From: CAZZGX01 sp964653715
GTDB lineage: Bacteria > Patescibacteriota > Minisyncoccia > Ryanbacterales > GWA2-47-10b
NCBI GenBank assembly: GCA_964653715.1
Contig: CAZZGX010000045.1
Location: forward strand, 1-8,180
Length of the DNA stretch: 8,180 nucleotides
Reading direction: 5' to 3'
The notes below the pieces were generated by a model. It made no database searches and was not told where the DNA came from. It saw nothing but the letters and a program-made list of their open reading frames with translations. Made by a program: the position numbers and the translations under genes. Shown one piece after another: positions 6,901-8,180 of the stretch (its first letter is position 1; every line of letters starts with the position of its first letter).

Positions 6901-7215
6901 GCCAACTTGTTCCGTGTTATTGAACTCAAAATTCTTTCTAAACGTGCCGGGCTCACGGTGGTGAAGGCGGAAAATGTCCACATGAAAACCGGCAAGCAGG
7001 TCGTGCTCTTTATGGGTAAGGGGGTGAAGCCGGAAAACATCGTGTACATGCTTTCCTACAATTCGCACTGGATAATTTCCGGGAACAAGATGCGAATTTT
7101 CATTGAGCACCTGGGTTTAAACTGGTTCGATGAGCTTAAGCGGTGCATCGAAATGCTCTCCGAGGAGGTAGATAAGGATAAGATTAGAGCGAATGTGGCG
7201 ACAGCAGAGAGATGA
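3931..7215 (+). CDS. mfd: Transcription-repair coupling factor Mfd
   Basis: Mfd removes RNA polymerase stalled at DNA damage and recruits UvrA for nucleotide excision repair. The 1094-residue product has the full family layout (E. coli 1148): a UvrB-like N-terminal module in about 1-340; the RNA polymerase-interacting CarD-like domain from about 411 (QNDLVVHISHG to YVPIDQADKVNKFVG); and the RecG-like translocase with Walker A GDVGFGKT at 562-569, DEEQRFGV from 663, TATPIPRTL from 689, and GRVGRS at 835-840. The translocation/RecG-like stretch RGAGDILGVNQHG follows, and a C-terminal TRCF domain from about 936. DEEQ in place of E. coli DEEH is normal in many bacteria. The GTG at 3931 was chosen as it gives the longest product; it has no Shine-Dalgarno site, and a second GTG at 3952 is possible. 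It lies 26 bp after dnaN, probably in one transcript. No lesion is seen. Confidence 0.97.
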   Translation: MSNVRELVNIFPKLQNISVLNAFQKFPSVSISGAGNFSSKAFILADILRQEDPSGTGIDTARPVIWVVNDKAEQENVARACQEWFSPTVPVLHFELPEGDEPQGKLNILYCLKSLVEKERKIIVAPYQLLMKEMPTVDELKKRTLFFKKGEKLSNVEAFEKLIAIGYEVSSDEYLERGRYLGKGGVLAIFPVNGDEPVRVEFEFDKITDIFSYSQETGDITKHHKELTVYPINVEFKGQNFFQFIPESGLVVDDELEVTDEYYEAWDEVFAKRSKESRLVTFTSFPEDEPNHQNRRYLSVLKYQDLFDLAHDLKEKSLHEWRAVFFTKHGEIIRELLKDRKVNFAEELVPFDGDGKAVRIVDIPKDDVFPHAFQSSEEKILILSDREIANLHEEKQKKVTERVFWEFLTSLKQNDLVVHISHGIARFDGLERRMVDGITREYLKLAYAENDKLYVPIDQADKVNKFVGAEDEAPKLTRLGSAEWATMTKRVRKETEKIARELLELYAKRKQAKGIAFGADTQEQIMFEKTFPYQETPGQIKAIADVKHDMERPVPMDRLVCGDVGFGKTEVAMRAAFKAVAAKKQVALISPITILADQHNRSFKKRMDEFHIRVEMLSRFKSPKEQKEILERLGKGEIDIIIGTHRLLQKDVKFKDLSLVIIDEEQRFGVKQKEQFKKLRAEIDILTMTATPIPRTLNICLNKLRDISTITTAPPGRLPVITEVRKYSHELIREAILREVKRNGQIYFLHNRVQTIDAIAERLKALVPEARFCVAHGKLTSKDLEERILDFKDHKFDVLVSSTIIENGIDLPNANTLIVNNAEKFGLAQLYQLRGRVGRSKTQAFAYFLYHSQRLRLDAKKRLRAIVEASELGSGFQIAMKDLEIRGAGDILGVNQHGVINVVGVSHFIRMLNRAVEDLQAGKTTEEVTEEQPEVVIELPLTAYIPDDYIVNSKEKINIYQRMAAADSPAYLDELKENVIDDYGKLPRELANLFRVIELKILSKRAGLTVVKAENVHMKTGKQVVLFMGKGVKPENIVYMLSYNSHWIISGNKMRIFIEHLGLNWFDELKRCIEMLSEEVDKDKIRANVATAER

Positions 7216-7239
7216 CAGAATACCGGAACGGGTTAAAAT
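7212..7239 (+). promoter_or_regulatory. Candidate promoter for the DUF4325 gene, overlapping the mfd stop
   Basis: ATGACA at 7212-7217 (5 of 6 to -35) and TAAAAT at 7234-7239 (5 of 6 to -10) are 16 bp apart. The expected start near 7246 gives a leader of about 28 nt that contains AAGGA at 7255-7259, a weak Shine-Dalgarno match about 14 nt before the ATG, which is further than usual. Confidence 0.4.
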
Positions 7240-7273
7240 TAAGACCAGTATTACAAGGATTTCTTTCATATTT

Positions 7274-7546
7274 ATGAAAATTGCGCTAAAAAAATTTGGT
7301 ACCACTCTTACCTCAAGGCAGCTGGGGAAAGAGGCGCTCGCTGCTCTTCAGCCGGGGCTCCCCAGTGTAAAAGAGGGCGAGCACGTTGAGATAGATTTTG
7401 AAGGAGTAAATACGTTTTCTCCTGGTTGGGGCGATGAGTTTCTCACTCCTATTTTTGAAAAATATGGTGATCGAATAAAACTTCTTAATACTCAAAATGC
7501 TTCAGTGAAAGCGACGCTGGAATTTTTGGAAGAAATAAAACGCTGA
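7274..7546 (+). CDS. Small STAS-like DUF4325 protein
   Basis: The 90-residue product resembles the STAS-like DUF4325 family: an N-terminal FGTTLTSRQLGKEAL segment, a central hydrophobic strand with VEIDFEGVNTFSPGWGDEFL (residues about 36-55), and a C-terminal IKLLNTQNASVKATLEFL segment. It has no signal peptide or membrane segment, so it should be cytosolic. Family members are often near, or fused to, histidine-kinase-like ATPases, and are suspected to act as anti-sigma-antagonist-like signalling modules; no such partner is in this window. An earlier in-frame ATG at 7193 would overlap the mfd end and add 27 residues without family similarity, so 7274 is preferred. In the family the core often carries a Ser after the DFEGV motif; here TFSPGW provides one, but whether it is phosphorylated cannot be told. 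The gene is convergent with ssrA. Confidence 0.7.
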   Translation: MKIALKKFGTTLTSRQLGKEALAALQPGLPSVKEGEHVEIDFEGVNTFSPGWGDEFLTPIFEKYGDRIKLLNTQNASVKATLEFLEEIKR

Positions 7547-7549
7547 AAG

Positions 7550-7577
7550 GAAAACTTCGTTTCGCCCTTTCCCGAAG
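7550..7577 (-). terminator. Weak candidate terminator for ssrA
   Basis: On the minus strand CTTCG (7577-7573) pairs with CGAAG (7559-7555) and is followed by TTTTCCTTT. The stem is only 5 bp with a 13-nt loop, so it is a weak intrinsic terminator at best. It lies about 85 nt beyond the tmRNA 3' end, after the strong hairpin at 7593-7647. Confidence 0.25.
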
Positions 7578-7592
7578 GACATCTGTGCTCAT

Positions 7593-7647
7593 TTCTGCAG
7601 TGTAACCGCTCACTTCCTGACAGGGAACATTCGCGGACACTGCAGAA
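7593..7647. repeat. Strong three-part inverted repeat between DUF4325 and ssrA
   Basis: TTCTGCAGTGT (7593-7603) pairs perfectly with ACACTGCAGAA (7637-7647), 11 bp. After a two-A bulge CCGC (7606-7609) pairs with GCGG (7633-7636). The loop holds a further TTCC (7614-7617) / GGAA (7624-7627) stem. Neither strand has a T-run after it, so it is not a standard intrinsic terminator. It starts 15 nt after the tmRNA 3' end and could stop or protect converging transcripts, or be a copy of a dispersed palindromic element. Confidence 0.6.
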
Positions 7648-7828
7648 TTCGCTTGATGTCTGTGGTGGAGATGGCGGGAGTCGAACCCGCGTGCAAGGAT
7701 AAAAAGTGGAATCGTCTACCATCGTAGTCCGCTTTAAGTTTTTGTCTGTGCGAATAAAATGCGGACCAAAAGCTCGCGCAGCTTGAGCATAGGGTTTCGG
7801 TTCACCCGCATGCCGGCGGGGTCGCCTA

Positions 7829-7875
7829 GTCTCATGAGTTACGCCTTGTCTACCTATGAGACCTCAATAGACAAG
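7829..7875 (-). other. H-type pseudoknot in tmRNA, just after the tag frame
   Basis: Stem 1 pairs 7868-7875 with 7845-7852 (minus-strand CTTGTCTA with TAGACAAG, 8 bp). The loop word GTCTCAT (7862-7856) pairs with ATGAGAC (7835-7829), 7 bp, outside stem 1. The crossing order makes a clear pseudoknot, corresponding by position to PK2 of tmRNA. Confidence 0.75.
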
Positions 7876-7906
7876 ACGTCAGCCGATAAAAATCAGCCGA
7901 GTTAGA

Positions 7907-7984
7907 TTAGGCAAAGGCCGGTACCCGGGCCGGGGCTTTGAGGCCTCGGAGGGCGCGGACCAATGCGTTCTCTTCTGCGTTTGC
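7907..7984 (-). other. tmRNA resume frame: 25-residue proteolysis tag plus TAA
   Basis: The resume codon GCA is at 7984-7982, directly after ATAACT, the usual sequence upstream of the resume codon. The frame encodes a tag that begins ANAEENALVRAL and ends ARVPAFA, with TAA at 7909-7907. The opening ANAEEN resembles the common AND/ANxEN start, but the tag is about twice the usual 10-15 residues and has five basic residues in its later part. The AFA end differs from the usual LAA; Mycoplasma-group tags also are long and end in AFA, and there Lon degrades them. The middle is GC-rich and palindrome-rich. Confidence 0.8.
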
Positions 7985-7993
7985 AGTTATTGT

Positions 7994-8059
7994 GCGCTGG
8001 ACGGATATAGGGGCTCTTGGTGAACATAGTTCACAAGTGGCCCCGCCGGCGGACAGCGC
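7994..8059 (-). other. Extra hairpin domain in tmRNA upstream of the resume codon
   Basis: CAGCGC (8054-8059) pairs with GCGCTG (7994-7999), closing a domain that contains a long hairpin at 8010-8044: GGGGC/GCCCC, CTTG/CAAG and TGAAC/GTTCA (14 bp in all) around a 3-nt ATA/TAT loop, with small bulges. It sits where PK1 should lie. The pairing seen is a plain hairpin; a crossing partner for PK1 was not clear by eye. Confidence 0.55.
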
Positions 8060-8174
8060 GACGCCGTGATGGCAAAAACCTACCTTTCAAAGATCCCTGT
8101 CGAATACCGGTGCATCCCCTAGGCGAGCGTAAGCGAGCCCTTTTTGGCCTACCGTACATAGACCAGGACTTAAA

Positions 8175-8180
8175 ATTATA
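8175..8180 (-). promoter_or_regulatory. Probable -10 box of ssrA
   Basis: On the minus strand the window edge (8180-8175) reads TATAAT. Transcription would start near 8168, giving a leader of about 49 nt that would be trimmed, presumably by RNase P, at 8119. The -35 box would be outside the window. The leader contains GCTCGC twice (direct repeat with TTAC between, within 8120-8140). Confidence 0.4.

Larger units (their letters stand above)
7663..8119 (-). ncRNA. ssrA: Transfer-messenger RNA (tmRNA)
   Basis: tmRNA, with SmpB, rescues stalled ribosomes and adds a degradation tag. The 5' GGGGATG (8119-8113) pairs with the 3' CATCTCC (7673-7667), giving a 7-bp acceptor stem with G3-U70, the alanine identity pair, followed by A73 and encoded CCA (7665-7663). 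The 5' part has the typical GGTATTCGACAGGG. The T-arm is GCGGG / CCCGC (7690-7686 with 7678-7674) around TTCGACT. A CTAC/GTAG hairpin lies at 7716-7727. The tag frame begins at 7984, after ATAACT. Pseudoknots are visible after the tag: 7829-7875, and a second one pairing 7767-7771 with 7740-7744 and 7761-7766 with 7727-7732; a third around CCCGC/GCGGG (7805-7820) is possible. Length, about 457 nt, exceeds the common 350-400. It is the one-piece form, not the split, circularly permuted type. Confidence 0.95.

Noticed and set aside
7213..7215. TGA as a sense codon (Gly), as in Gracilibacteria or SR1
   Set aside because: No TGA occurs inside RNase J, dnaN or mfd, so TGA looks like a normal stop at the end of mfd.
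7193..7273. Earlier ATG for the DUF4325 gene
   Set aside because: The added 27 residues overlap the mfd end, look unlike the family, and would put the start upstream of the candidate promoter.
7492..7722. 76-codon minus-strand frame over the 3' end of ssrA
   Set aside because: It overlaps the tRNA-like end of the tmRNA and the DUF4325 gene and looks like no known protein.
7663..7739. Separate tRNA gene suggested by the T-arm and CCA
   Set aside because: There is no anticodon arm next to it; the acceptor partner is at 8113-8119, which fits tmRNA and not a tRNA.

Overview
The window reads as ordinary bacterial chromosome: a dense set of housekeeping genes, standard stop codons (TAA, TAG and TGA all end genes; no in-frame TGA inside the long ORFs), and few clear Shine-Dalgarno sites. 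RNase J instead of an RNase E-type gene, a stand-alone STAS-like DUF4325 protein, starts placed almost on top of their -10 boxes, and an unusual tmRNA fit a Patescibacteria/CPR-type genome best. That placement is inference from gene style; no 16S rRNA is present to confirm it.

Layout. Bases 1-357 (minus) hold the N-terminal third of a MurD-like peptidoglycan ligase, cut by the window edge. It diverges from an RNase J gene (425-2293, plus). The two share a very compact divergent promoter made of two extended -10 elements, and the RNase J message should begin with a GC-rich hairpin. An AT-rich gap of about 500 bp (2294-2797) follows, with no convincing gene, a large imperfect hairpin and repeated AT-rich words. 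It ends in a promoter placed almost on the dnaN start codon. Its position beside dnaN makes it a weak replication-origin candidate.

The sliding-clamp gene dnaN (2798-3904) is complete in length and reading frame but carries one in-frame TAA at codon 162, which splits it into 2798-3283 and 3299-3904. Next, 26 bp on, is mfd (3931-7215), the transcription-repair coupling factor, intact with all helicase motifs. A small DUF4325 gene (7274-7546) follows, apparently with its own promoter overlapping the mfd stop.

The right end holds a tmRNA gene (ssrA) on the minus strand, 8119 down to 7663 (about 457 nt with encoded CCA). It has the alanine-type acceptor stem with G3-U70, a T-arm, pseudoknots, and a resume reading frame that encodes a long 25-residue tag ending in AFA. 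Between DUF4325 and ssrA lies a strong three-part hairpin of unknown role.

Functionally the window combines cell-wall synthesis (MurD), RNA turnover (RNase J), replication (DnaN), DNA repair coupled to transcription (Mfd) and ribosome rescue (tmRNA). The points most worth checking are the dnaN nonsense codon, the long tmRNA tag and extra tmRNA hairpin, the 5'-terminal hairpin on the RNase J message, and the unexplained hairpin at 7593-7647. I see no phage, transposon, CRISPR or defence genes.
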